DNA of 64,000 nt, from NCBI RefSeq assembly GCF_051014685.1, contig NW_027478401.1:2046001-2110000 (forward strand), in the 5' to 3' direction. Source of the stretch: Ptiloglossa arizonensis (lineage: Eukaryota; Arthropoda; Insecta; Hymenoptera; Colletidae). Position numbers and translations under genes: made by a program. Shown here in pieces: positions 1 through 12,000 of this stretch. The notes beneath the pieces were generated by a model. It was given only the letters and a program-made list of their open reading frames with translations, did no database searches and was not told where the DNA came from. How positions within the stretch are numbered: the first letter of the stretch is position 1; every line of letters starts with the position of its first letter.

Positions 1-177
1 AAAATTTTGATGGTTTCTCAACCATTCCTTAACACCAAACTCGCATATTTCGCGAACGGATTGACGAACTGCATTATTTCCTGTTGCATCTGAAAGCAGA
101 AAGTCGTCCGATTACAATGGTGTGTGTACTTTTCCCCTAGGTCATTCCAGTTATTCGTTTCTACCATCAGAATTGCG
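1..177 (+). repeat. Representative satellite monomer (phase used throughout)
   Basis: Monomer position 1 is set at AAAATTTT. In the consensus, positions 1-8 are the palindrome AAAATTTT, 10-25 are the hairpin ATGGTT-TCTC-AACCAT, 50-55 are TCGCGA, 69-74 are CTCGAG and 136-141 are CCTAGG. The left half (1-110) is the more conserved. The right half (about 115-177) comes in recurring alternatives: a GTGTATTTTTGCCCTAGG form followed by an ATAGTAG stretch; a GTGTACTTTTCCCCTAGG form followed by ATTCCAG; a CTTTGTAG form; and a form with TTCGTTTCTAGCATCAGAATTGCG. This particular copy is a variant (it has ATTTCGCGAAC and TGACGAACTGCATTATTTCC). A 177-bp ladder is expected from any enzyme cutting TCGCGA, CTCGAG or CCTAGG. 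Confidence 0.95.
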
Positions 178-1589
178 AAAATTTTGATGGTTTCTCAACC
201 ATTCCTTAACATCAAACTCCCATATTTCGCGAACGGATTGACGAACTCGAGAAATTCCTGTTGCATCTGAAAGCAGAAACTCGTCCGGTTACAACGGGAT
301 GTGTATTTTTGCCCTAGGCCATAGTAGTTATTGGTTTCGAGTATCAGACTTGCGAAAATTTTGATGGTTTCTCAACCATTCCTTAACTCCAAACTCCCAT
401 ATTTCGTGAACGGATTGACGAATCCGAAAAATTTCTGTTGCATCTGAAAATAGAAACTCTCCCGATTACAACGCTATGTGTATTTTTCCCTTAGTCCATT
501 GTAGTTATTGGTTTCGAGTATCAGACTTGCGAAAATTTTGATGGTTTCTCAACCATTCCTTAACTTCAAACTCCCATATCTCGCGAACGGATTGACGAAC
601 TCGAGCAATTCCTGTTGCATCTGAAAGCAGAAACTCGTCCGATTACAAAGATGTGTGTAATATTCCCCTAGGCCATAGTAGTTATTGGTTTCGAGTATCA
701 GACTTGCGAAAATTGTGATGGTCTCTCAACCATTCCTTATTTTCAAACTCCCATATCTCGCGAACGGATTGACGAACTCGAGGAATTCCTGTTGCATCTG
801 AAAGTAGAAACTCGCCCCAATACAATGGTGTGTGTACTTTTCCCCTAGGCCATTCCAGTTATTGGTTTCGAGTATCAGACTTGCGAAAATTTTGATGGTT
901 TCTCAACCATTCCTTAACTTCAAACTCCCATATCTCGCGAATGGATTGACGAACTCGAGAAATTCCTGTTGCATCTGAAAGTAGAAACTCGCCCCATTAC
1001 AATGGTGTGTGTACTTTTCCCCTAGGCCATTCCAGTTATTGGTTTCGAGTATCAGACTTGCGAAAATTTTCATGGTTTCTCAAGAATTCCTTAACTCCAA
1101 ACTCCCATATTTCGCGAACGGATTGACGAATCCGAAAAATTTCTGTTGCATCTGAAAGTAGAAACTCTCCCGATTACAACGGTATGTGTATTTTTCCCCT
1201 AGGTCATTCCAGTTACTCGTTTCTAGCATCAGAATTGCGAAAATTTCGATGGTTTCTCATCCATTCCTTAACATCAAACTCCCATATCTCGCGAACAGAT
1301 TGACGAACTCGAGAAACTCCTGTTGCATCTGAAAGTAGAAACTCGCCCGATTACAAAGGTATGTGTATTTTTCCCCTAGGCCATAGTGGTTATTGGTTTC
1401 GAGTATCTGACTTGCGAAAATTGTAATGGTCTCTCAACCATTCCTTAACTTCAAACTCTCATATCTCGCGAACGGATTGACGAACTCGAGGAATTCCTGT
1501 TGCATCTGAAAGTAGAAACTCGCCCCATTACAATGATGTGTGTACTTTTCCCCTAGGCCATTCCAGTTATTGGTTTCGAGTATCACACT

Positions 1590-3360
1590 TGCGAAAATTT
1601 TGATGGTTTCTCAAGCATTCCTTAACTCCAAACTCCCATATCTCATGAACGGATTGACGAACTCGATTATTTCCTGTAGCATCTGAAAGTAGAAACTCGA
1701 CCGATTACATTGGTGTGTGTACTTTTCCCCTATGTCATTCCAGTTATTCGTTTCGAGCATCAGAATTGCAAAAATTTTGATGGTTTCGCAACCATTCCTT
1801 AACTTCAAACTCCCATATCTCGCGAACGGATTGACGAACTCGAGAAATTCCTGTTGCATCTGAAAGTAGAAACTAGCCCCATTACAATGGTGTATGTACA
1901 TTTCCCCTAGGCCATTGTAGTTATTGGTTTCGAGTATCAGACTTGCGAAAATTTTGATGGTTTCTCAACCATTCCTTACATTCAAACACCCATATGTCGC
2001 GAACGGAATGACGGACTCGAGAAATTCCTGTTGTATCTGAAAGTAGAAACTCGCCCGATTACAATGGTGTGTGTACTTTTCCCCTAGGCCATTCCTGTTA
2101 TTGGTTTCGAGTAACAGACTTGCGATAATTTTGATGGTTTCTCAACCATTCCTTAACTTCAAACTCCCATATCTCGCGAACGGATTGACGAACTCGATTA
2201 TTTCCTGTTGCATCTGAAAGTAGAAAGTCGACCGATTACAATGGTTTGGGTACCTTTCCCCCAGGTCATTCCAGTTATACGTTTCTAGCATCAGAATTGC
2301 GAAAATTTTGATGGTTTCTCAACCATTCCTTAACTTCAAACTCCCATATCTCGCGAACGGATTGACGAACTCGAGAAATTCCTGTTGCATCTGAAAGAAG
2401 AAACTCGCCCCGTTACAATGGTCTGTGTACTTTTCCCCTAGGCCATTCCAGTTATTGGTTTCGTGTATCAGACTTGCGAAAATTTTGATGGTTTCTGAAG
2501 CATTCCTTAACTCCAAACTCCCATATCTCATGAACGGATTGACGAACTCGATTATTTCCTGTTGCATCTGAAAGTAGAAACTCGACCGATTACATTGGTG
2601 TGTGTACTTTTCCCCTATGTCATTCCAGTTATTCGTTTCGAGCATCAGAATTGCAAAAATTTTGATGGTTTCGCAACCATTTCTTAACTTCAAACTCCCA
2701 TATCTCGCGAACGGATTGACGAACTCGAGAAATTCCTGTTGCATCTGAAAGTAGAAACTAGCCCCATTACAATGGTGTGTGTACATTTCCCCTAGGCCAT
2801 TGTAGTTATTGGTTTCGAGTATCAGACTTGCGAAAATTTTGATGGTTTCTCAACCATTCCTTACATTCAAACACCCATATGTCGCGAACGGAATGACGGA
2901 CTCGAGAAATTCCTGTTGTATCTGAAAGTAGAAACTCGCCCGATTACAATGGTGTGTGTTCTTTTCCCCTAGGCCATTCCTGTTATTGGTTTCGAGTAAC
3001 AGACTTGCGATAATTTTGATGGTTTCTCAACCATTCCTTAACTTCAAACTCCCATATCTCGCGAACGGATTGACGAACTCGATTATTTCCTGTTGCATCT
3101 GAAAGTAGAAACTCGACCGATTACATTGGTGTGTGTACTTTTCCCCTAGGTCACTCCAGTTATTCGTTTCGAGCATCAGAATTGCAAAAATTTTGATGGT
3201 TTCGCAACCATTCCTTAACTTCAAACTCCCATATCTCGTGAACGGATTGACGAACTCGAGAAATTGCTGTTGCATCTGAAAGAAGAAACTCGCCCCATTA
3301 CAATGGTCTGTGTACTTTTCCCCTAGGCCATTCCAGTTATTGGTTTCGTGTATCAGACTT
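1590..3360. repeat. Pentamer higher-order repeat, two tandem copies (885 bp)
   Basis: Diagnostic variants recur at exactly 885 bp (5 x 177). Examples are AAGCATTCC at 1613 and 2498, the GTAACAGACTTGCGATAATT variant near 2112 and 2997, CACCCATATGTCGCGAACGG near 1987 and 2872, and an AAAGAAGAAACTCGCCCC variant near 2394 and 3279. The copies differ at scattered positions, for example around 2230 against 3115, so the duplication is older than the large blocks at 23-37 kb. Confidence 0.85.
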
Positions 3361-3660
3361 GCGAAAATTTTGATGGTTTCTCAAGCATTGCTTAACTTCA
3401 AACTCACATATCTCGCGAACGGATTGCCGATTCCAAAAAATTTCTGTTGCATCTGAAAGTAGAAACTCTCCCGATTACAACGGTGTGTGTACTTTTCGCC
3501 CAGGTCATTCCAGTTAATCGTTTCCAGCATCAGACCTGCGAAAATTTTGATGGTTTCTCAACCATTCCTTAAGTTGAAACTCCCATGTCTCGCGAACGGA
3601 TTGACGAACTCGAGAAATTCCTGTTGCATCTGAAAGAAGAAACTCGCCCGATTACAAAGG

Positions 3661-4014
3661 TATGTGTATTTTTGCCCTAGGCCTTTGTAGTTATTGGTTT
3701 CGTGTATCAGACTTGCGCAAATTTTGATGGTTTCTCAAGCATTCCTTAACTTCAAACTCCCATACCTTGGGAACGGATTGACGAACTCGATTATTTCCTG
3801 TTGCATCTGAAAGTAGAAACTCGCCCGATTACAAAGGTATGTGTATTTTTCCCCTAGGCCTTTGTAGTTATTGGTTTCGTGTATCAGACTTGCGCAAATT
3901 TTGATGGTTTCTCAAGCATTCCTTAACTTCAAACTCCCATACCTTGGGAACGGATTGACGAACTCGATTATTTCCTGTTGCATCTGAAAGTAGAAACTCG
4001 ACCGATTACAATGG
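3661..4014. repeat. Two adjacent near-identical monomers (177-bp duplication)
   Basis: Monomers starting at 3661 and 3838 share rare variants not seen together elsewhere: TTTCGTGTATCAGACTTGCGC, CATACCTTGGGAACGG and CGATTATTTCCTG. They differ at only a few positions, such as GCCCTAGG against CCCCTAGG. This indicates a local single-monomer duplication, the smallest expansion step visible in the array. Confidence 0.8.
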
Positions 4015-4389
4015 TGTGTACACTTTTCCCCTAGGTCATTCCAGTTATTCGTTTCTAGCATCGGAATTGCCAAAATTTTGATGGTTTCTCAACCATTCCT
4101 TATCTTCAAACTCCCATATCTCGCGAACGGATTGACGAACTCGAGAAATTCCTGTTGCATCTGAAACCAGAAACTCGTCCGATTACAACGGTATGTGTAT
4201 TTTTCCCCTAAGCCTTTGTAGTTGTTGGTTTCGAGTATCAGACTTACGGAGCTTTTGATGGTTTCTCAACCATTCCTTAACTTCAAACTGACATATCTCG
4301 CGAACGGAATGACGAACAGGAGAAATTCCAGTTGCATCTGAAAGTAGAAACTCGCCCGATTACAATGGTGTGTGTACTTATCCCCTAGG

Positions 4390-5578
4390 CCATTCCAGTT
4401 ATTGGTTTCGAGTATCAGACTTGCGAAAATTTTGATGGTTTCTCAACCATTCCTTAACTTCAAACTCCCATATCTCGCGAACGGATTGACAAACTGGAGT
4501 ATTTCCTCTTGCATCTGAAAGCAGAAACTCTCCCGATTACAACGGTGTGTGTATTTTTCCCCTAGGCTACTGTAGTTATTGGTTTCGAGTATCAGACTTG
4601 CGAAAATTTTGTTGGTTTCGCAAGCATTCCTTAACTTCAAACTCCCATACCTCGGGAACGGATTGACGAACTGGAATATTTCCTGTTGCATCTGAAAGTA
4701 GAAACTCGACCGATTACAATGGTGTGTGTACTTTTCCCCTAGGCCATTCCAGTTATTGGTTTCGAGTATCACATTTGCGAAAATTTTGATGGTTTCTCAA
4801 CCATTCTTTAACTTCAAACTCCCATATCTCGCGAACGGATCGACGAACTCGAGAAATTCCTGTTGCATCTGAAAGTAGAAACTCGCCCGATTACAAAGAT
4901 ATGTGCATTTTTCCCCTAGGCCATGGTAGTTCTTGGTTTCGAGTATCAGACTTGCGACAATTATGATGGTTTCTCAACCATTCCTTAACTTCAAACTCCC
5001 ATATCTCGCGATCGGATTGACGAACTCGAGAAATTCCTGTTGCATCTGAGAGTAGAAACTCGCCCCATTACAATGGTGTGTGTAATTTTCCCCTAGGCCA
5101 TTCCAGTTATTGGTTTCGAGTATCAGACTTGCGAAAATTTTGATGGTTTCTCAACCATTCCTTAACTTCAAACTCCCATATCTCGCGAACGGATTGACGA
5201 ACTCGAGTATTTCCTCTTGCATCTGAAAGCAGAAACTTTCCCGATTACAACGGTGTGTGTATTTTTCCCCTAGGCTACTGTAGTTATTGGTTTCGAGTAT
5301 CAGACTTGCGAAAATTTTGATGGTTTCGCAAGCATTCCTTAACTTCAAACTCCCATACCTCGGGAACGGATTGACGAACTCGATTATTTCCTGTTGCATC
5401 TGAAAGTAGAAACTCGACCGATTACAATGGTGTGTGTACTTTTCCCCTAGGCCATTCCAGTTATTGGTTTCGAGTATCACATTTGCGAAAATTTTGATTG
5501 TTTCTCAACCATTCCTTAACTTCAAACTCCCATATCTCGCGAACGGATTGACGAACTCGAGAAATTCCTGTTGCATCT
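4390..5578. repeat. Tetramer-spaced duplication (708 bp offset)
   Basis: A ~480 bp segment near 4390-4870 recurs at 5098-5578, offset 708 bp (4 x 177). Shared variants include GAGTATTTCCTCTTGC, the CTAGGCTACTGTAG form and CATACCTCGGGAACGG. Frame is preserved, so a 109-codon minus-strand ORF appears twice (4443-4772 and 5151-5480). Those ORFs are products of the repeat, not genes. Confidence 0.82.
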
Positions 5579-6619
5579 GAAAGAAGAAACTCGCCCCATT
5601 ACAACAGTCTGTGTACTTTTCCCCTAGGCAATTCCAGTTATTGGTTTCGTGTATCAGACTTGCGAAAATTTTGATGGTTTCTCAACCATTCCTTAACTTC
5701 AAACTCTCATATCTCGCGAACGGATTGACGAACTCGAGGAATTCCTGTTGCATCTGAAAGTAGAAACTCGCCCCATTACATTGGTGTGTGTAATTGTCCC
5801 CTAGGCCATTCCAGTTATTGGTTTCGAGTATCAGACTTGCGAAAATTTTGATGGTTTCTCAACCATCCCTTAATTTCAAACTTCCATATCACGCGAACGG
5901 ATAGACGAACTCGAGATATTCCTGTTGCATCTGAAAGTAGAAACTTCCCGGATTACAAAGGTATGTGTATTTTTCCCCTAGGCCATCGTAGTTATTGGTT
6001 TCGAGTATCAGACTTCCGAAAATTTTGATGGTCTCACAACCATTCCTTAACTTCAAACTCCCATATCTCGCGAACGGATTGACGAACTCGAGGATTTCCT
6101 GTTGCATTTGAAAGTAGAAACTCGCCCCATTACAATGATGTGTGTACTTTTCCCCTAGGCCATTCCAGTTATTGGTTTCGAGTATCAGACTTGCGAAAAT
6201 TTTGATGGTTTCTCAACCATTCCTTAACTTCAAACTCCCATATCTCGCGAACGGATTGACGAGCTCGAGAAATTCCTGTTGCATCTGAAAGTATAAACTC
6301 GCCCGATTACTAAGGCATGTGTATTTTTCCCCTAGGGCTTTGTAGTTATTGGTTTCGAGTATCAGACTTGCGAAAACTTTGATGGTTTCTCAAGCATTCC
6401 TTAACTCCAAACTCCCATATCTCTGAACGGATTGACGAACTCGATTATTTCCTGATGCATCTGAAAGTAGAAACTCGACCGATTACAATGGTGTGTGTAC
6501 TTTTCCCCTAGGTCATTCCAGTTATTCGTTTCGAGCATCAGAATTGCAAAAATTTTGATGGTTTCGCAACCATTTCTTAACTTCAAACTCCCATATCTCG
6601 CTAACGGATTGACGAACTC

Positions 6620-7915
6620 GAGAAATTCCTGTTGCATCTGAAAGTAGAAACTCGTCCCATTACAATGGTGTGTTTATTTTTGCCCTAGGCCATAGTAGTT
6701 ATTGGTTTCAAGTATCAGACTTGCGGAAATTTTGGTGGTTCCTCAACCATTCCTTAACTCCAATCTCCCATATTTCGCGAACGGATTGACGAATCCGAAA
6801 AATTTCCGTTGCATCTGAAAATAGAAACTCTCCCGATTACATTGGTGTGTGTACTTTTCCCCTAGGTCACTCCAGTTATTCGTTTCGAGCATCAGAATTG
6901 CAAAAATTTTGATGGTTTCGCAACCATTCCTTAACTTCAAACTCCCATATCTCGCAAACCGATTGACGAACTCGAGAAATTCCTGTTGCATCTGAAAGTA
7001 GAAACTCGACCGATTACAATGGTGTGTGTACTTTTCCCCCAGGTCATTCCAGTCATTCGTTTCGAGCATCAGAATTGCAAAAATTTTGATGGTTTCGCTA
7101 CCATTCTTTAACTTCAAACTCACATATCTCGCGAACGGATTGCCGAACTCGAGAAATTCCTCCTGCATCTGAAAGTAGAAACTCGACCGATTACAATGGT
7201 GTGTGTACTTTTCCCCCAGGTCATTCCAGTTATTCGTTTCGAGCATCAGAATTGCAAAAATTTTGATGGTTTCGCAACCATTCCTTAACTTCAAACTCAC
7301 ATATCTCGCGAACGGATTGCCGAACTCGAGAAATTCCTCTTGCATCTGAAAGTAGAAACTCGCCCCATTACAATGGTGTGTGTAATTTTCCCCTAGGCCA
7401 TTCCAGTTATTGGTTTCGAGTATCAGTTTTGCGGAAATTTTGATGGTTTCTCAAGCATTCCTTAACTTCAAACTCCCATATCTCATGAACGGATTGACGA
7501 ACTCGAGAAATTCCTGTTGCATCTGAAAGTAGAAACTCGTCCCATTACAATGGTGTGTTTATTTTTGCCCTAGGCCATAGTAGTTATTGGTTTCAAGTAT
7601 CAGACTTGCGGAAATTTTGGTGGTTCCTCAACCATTCCTTAACTCCAATCTCCCATATTTCGCGAACGGATTGACGAATCCGAAAAATTTCCGTTGCATC
7701 TGAAAATAGAAACTCTCCCGATTACATTGGTGTGTGTACTTTTCCCCTAGGTCACTCCAGTTATTCGTTTCGAGCATCAGAATTGCAAAAATTTTGATGG
7801 TTTCGCAACCATTCCTTAACTTCAAACTCCCATATCTCGCAAACCGATTGACGAACTCGAGAAATTCCTGTTGCATCTGAAAGTAGAAACTCGACCGATT
7901 ACAATGGTGTGTGTA
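6620..7915. repeat. Pentamer-spaced duplication (885 bp) with stop-less monomers
   Basis: About 410 bp at 6620-7030 recur at 7505-7915 (885 bp offset), sharing TTCAAGTATCAGACTTGCGG and TTTTGGTGGTTCCTCAACC. Between them are several adjacent monomers with the variant GCAAAAATTTTGATGGTTTCG. Here monomer position 18 is G instead of T, which removes the minus-strand TGA stop that the consensus carries. That leaves the longest open frame of the window, 200 codons at 6743-7345 on the minus strand. It ends at 6743-6745, exactly where a consensus TCTCAACC returns. I regard it as non-coding. Confidence 0.8.
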
Positions 7916-8959
7916 CTTTTCCCCTAGGTCACTCCAGTTATTCGTTTCGAGCATCAGAATTGCAAAAATTTTAATGGTTTCTCAACCATTCCTTAACTTC
8001 AAACTCCCACATCTCGGGAACGGATTCACGAACTCGAGAAATTCCTATTGCATCTGAAAGTAGAAACTCGCCCGATTACAAAGGTATGTGCATTTTTCCC
8101 CTAGGCCATGGTAGTTATTGGCTTCGAGTATCAGAATTCCGAAAATTGTGATGGTTTCTCAACCATTCCTTAAATTCCAATACCCACATCTCGCGAACGG
8201 ATTGACGAACTCGAGAAATTCCTGTTGCATCTGAAAGTAGAAACTCGCCCCATTACAATGGTGTGTGTAATTTTCCCCTAGGCCATAGTAGTTATTGGTT
8301 TCGAGTATCAGACCAGCGAAAATTTCGATGGTTTCTCAACCATTCCTGAAATTCACACTCCCATATCTCGCGAGCGGATTGACGAACTCGAGAAATTCCT
8401 GTTGCATCTGAAAGTAGAAACTCGCCCGATTACAAAGGAATGTGTATTTTTGCCCTAGGCCACAGTAGTTATTGGTTTCGAGTATCAGACTTGCGAAAAT
8501 TTTGATGGTTTCTCAACCATTCCTTGACTTCAAACTCCCTTGTCACGCGAACGGATTGACGAACTAGAGAAATTCCAGTTGCATCTGAAAGCAGAAACTC
8601 TCCCGATTACAATGGTGTGTGTATTTTTGCCCAAGGCCATAACAGTTATTGGTTTCGAGTATCCGACTTGCGAAAATTTTGATGGTTCCTCAACCATTCC
8701 TTAACTTCAAACTCCCATATCTCGCGAACGGATTGACGAACTCGAGAAATTCCTGTTGCATCTGAAAGTAGAAACTCGCCCGATTACATAGGAATGTGTA
8801 TTTTTGCCCTAGGCCACAGTAGTTATTGGTTTCGAGTATCAGACTTGCGAAAATTTTGATGGTTTCTCAACCATTCCTTAACTGCAAACTCCCATATCTC
8901 GCGAACGGATTGACGAACTCGAGAAATTCCTGTTGCATCTGAAAGTAGAAACTCGCCCG

Positions 8960-9020
8960 ATTACAACGGTAAATTTATTTTTCCTCTCGGCAAGAGAGCT
9001 TATTGGTTTGGAGTATCAGA
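8960..9020. repeat. Locally diverged monomer segment
   Basis: The right half of this monomer departs strongly from every common variant: GGTAAATTTATTTTTCCTCTC, then GGCAAGAGAGCTTATTGG, then TTTGGAGTATCAGATTTGCG. Length and phase are kept, so this is base divergence rather than an insertion. Neighbouring monomers are ordinary. It may be an old relic monomer or a small conversion tract. Confidence 0.6.
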
Positions 9021-12000
9021 TTTGCGAAAATTTTGATGGTTTCTCAACCATTCCTTAACTTCAAACACCCATATCCCGCGAACGGATTGACGAACTCGAG
9101 AAATTCCTGTTCCATCTGAAAGTAGAAGCTCGCCCGATTACACTGGGGAGTGTACTTTTCCCCTAGGCCATTCCAGTTATTGGATTCGAGTATCAGACCT
9201 GTGAAAATTTTGATGGTTGCTCAACAATTCCTTAACTTCAAACTCCCATATCTCGCGAACGGATTGACGAACTCGAGAAATTCCTGTTGCATGTGAAAGT
9301 AGAAACTTGCCCGATTACAATGGAGTGTGTACCTTTCCCCTAGGCCATTCCATTTATTCGTTTCTAGCATCAGAATTGCGAAAATTTTGATAGTTTCTCA
9401 ACCATTCCATAACTTCAAACTCCCATATCTCGCTAACGGATTGTCGAACTCGAGAAAATCCTGTTGCATCTGAAAGTAGAAACTCGCCCGATTACAAAGG
9501 TGTGGGTACTTTTCCCCCAGGCTAGTCCAGTTATTCGTTTGTAGCTTCAGAATTGCAAGAATTTTGATGGTTTCTCAACCATCTCTTAACTCCAAACTCC
9601 GATATTTCGCGAACGGATTGACGAATCCGAAAAATTTCCGTGCATCTGAAAGTACAAACTCTCCCGATTACAACGGTATGTGAATTTTTCCCCTAGGCCT
9701 TTGTAGTTATTTGTTTCGAATATCAGACTTGCGAAAATTTTGGTGGTTTCTCAACCACTCCTTAACATCAAACTCCCATATCTAGCGAACGGATTGACGA
9801 ACTCGAGAAATTCCGGTTGCATCTGAAAGTACAAACTCTCCCGATTACAACGGTATGTGTATTTTTACCCTAGGCCACTCCGATTATTCGTTTCTAGGAT
9901 CAGAATTGCGAAAATTTTGATGGTTTCTCAGCCATCTCTTATCTCCAAACTCCGATATTTGGCGAACGGATTGACGAATCCGAAAAACTTCTGTTGCATC
10001 TGAAGGTAGAAACTCTCCCGATTACAACGGTATGTGTACTTTTCCCCTAGGCCATTCCAGTTATTGGTTTCGTGTATCAGACCAGCGAAAATTTTGATGG
10101 CTTCTCAACCATACCTTAACTTCAAACTCCCATATCTCGCGATAGGATTGACGAACTCGAGAATTTCCTGTTCCATCTGAAAGTAGAAAGTCGACCGATT
10201 ACAATCGTGTGTGTACCTTCTCCCTAGATCATTCCAGTTATTCGTTTCTAGCATCAGACCAGTGAAAATTTTGATGGTTTCTCAACCATTCCTTAAATTC
10301 AAACTCCCATATCTCGCGAACGGATTGACGAACTCGAGAAATTCCTCTTGCATCTGAAAGCAGAAACTCGCCCGATTACAACGGTATGTGTATTTTTGGC
10401 CTAGGCCATAGTAGTTATTGGTTTCGAGTATCAGACTTGCGAAAATTGTGATGGTTTCTCAACCATTCCTTAACATCAAACTCCCATATCTCGCGAACGG
10501 ATTGACGAACTCGAGAAACCCCTGTTGCATCTGAAAGTAGAATCCCACCCGATTACAAAGATATTTGTGTTTTCCTCCTAGGCCATTGTAGTTATTGGTT
10601 TCGAGCATCAGACTTGCGAAAATTTTGATGGTTTCTCAACCATTCCTTAACTTCACACTTCCATATATCGCGAACAGATTGACCAACTCGAGAATTTCCG
10701 ATTGCATCTGAAAGCAGAAACTCGCCCGATTACAATGGTATGTGTACTTTTCCCCTAGGCCATTCCAGTTATTGGTTTCGAGTATCAGACTTGCGAAAAT
10801 TTTGATGGCTTCTCAACCATTCCTTAACTTCACAATTCCATACCTCGCGAACAGATTGAGAGAACTCGAGAATTTCCTATTGCATCTGAAAGCAGAAACT
10901 CGCCCGATTACAACTGTGTGTGTACTTTTCCCCTACGCCATTCCACTTATTGGTTTCGAGTATCAGACTTGCGAAAATTTTGATGGTTTCTCAACCATTC
11001 CTTAACTTCACGCTTCCATATCTCGCGAACGGATTGACGAACTCGAGAATTTCCTATTGCATCTAAAAGCAGAAACTCGCCCGATTACAACGGTATATGT
11101 ATTTTTCCCCTAGGCCATTGTAGTTATTGGTTTCGAGTATCAGACTTGCGAAAATTTTGATGGTTTCTCAACCATTCCTTAACTTCAAACTCCCATTTCT
11201 CGCGAACGGATTGACGAACTCGAGAAATTCTTGTTGTATCTGAAAGCAGAAACTCGCCCAATTACAATGGTATGTGTACTTTTCCCCTAGGCCATTCCAC
11301 TTATTGGTTTCGAGTATCACACTTGCGAAAATTTTGATGGTTTCTCAACCATTCCTTAACTTCACACTTCCATATCTCGCGAACGGATTGACGAATTCGA
11401 GAAATTCCTGTTGCATCTGAAGGTAGAAGATCGCCCGATTACAACAGTATGTGTATTTTTGCCCTAGGCAAAAGTAGTTATTTGTTTCGAGTATCAGACT
11501 TGCGAAAATTTTGATGGTTTCTCAACCATTCCTTAACTTCAAACTCCCATATCTCGCGAACGGATTGACGAACTCGAGAAATTCCTGCTGCATCTGAAAA
11601 CAGAAACTCGCCCGATTACAAAGGTATGTGTACTTTTGCCATAGGCCATAGTAGTTACTGGTTTCGAGTATCAGCCTTGCGCAAATTTTGATGGTTTCTC
11701 AACCATTCTTTAACGTTCAAACTCCCATATCTCGCGAACGGATTGACGAACTCAAGAAATTCCTGTTGCATCTGAAAGCAGACACTCGCCCGATTACAAC
11801 GGTATGTGTATTTTTTCCCAAATGCCATTCCAGTTATTGTTTTGTAGCATCAGAATTGTGAAAGTTTTGATGGTTTCTCAACCATTCCTAAAATTCAAAC
11901 TCCCATATCTCGCGAATGGTTTGACGAACTCGAGAAGTTCCTCTTGGATCTGAAAGCAGAAACTCGCCCGATTACAACGGTATGTGTAATTTTGCCCTAG

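Noticed and set aside
100..125. CENP-B box in the monomer
   Set aside because: The minus strand of the CCCGATTACAACGG region matches only 7 of the 9 invariant core positions, and common variants (ACAAAGG, ACAATGG) lose more. Not a convincing box.
6743..7345. 200-codon minus-strand ORF as a repeat-protein gene
   Set aside because: It is exactly in phase with the 177-bp satellite, starts and stops at ordinary monomer variants (stop at the consensus TGA), and has no promoter or unique sequence. Shorter relatives occur throughout the array.
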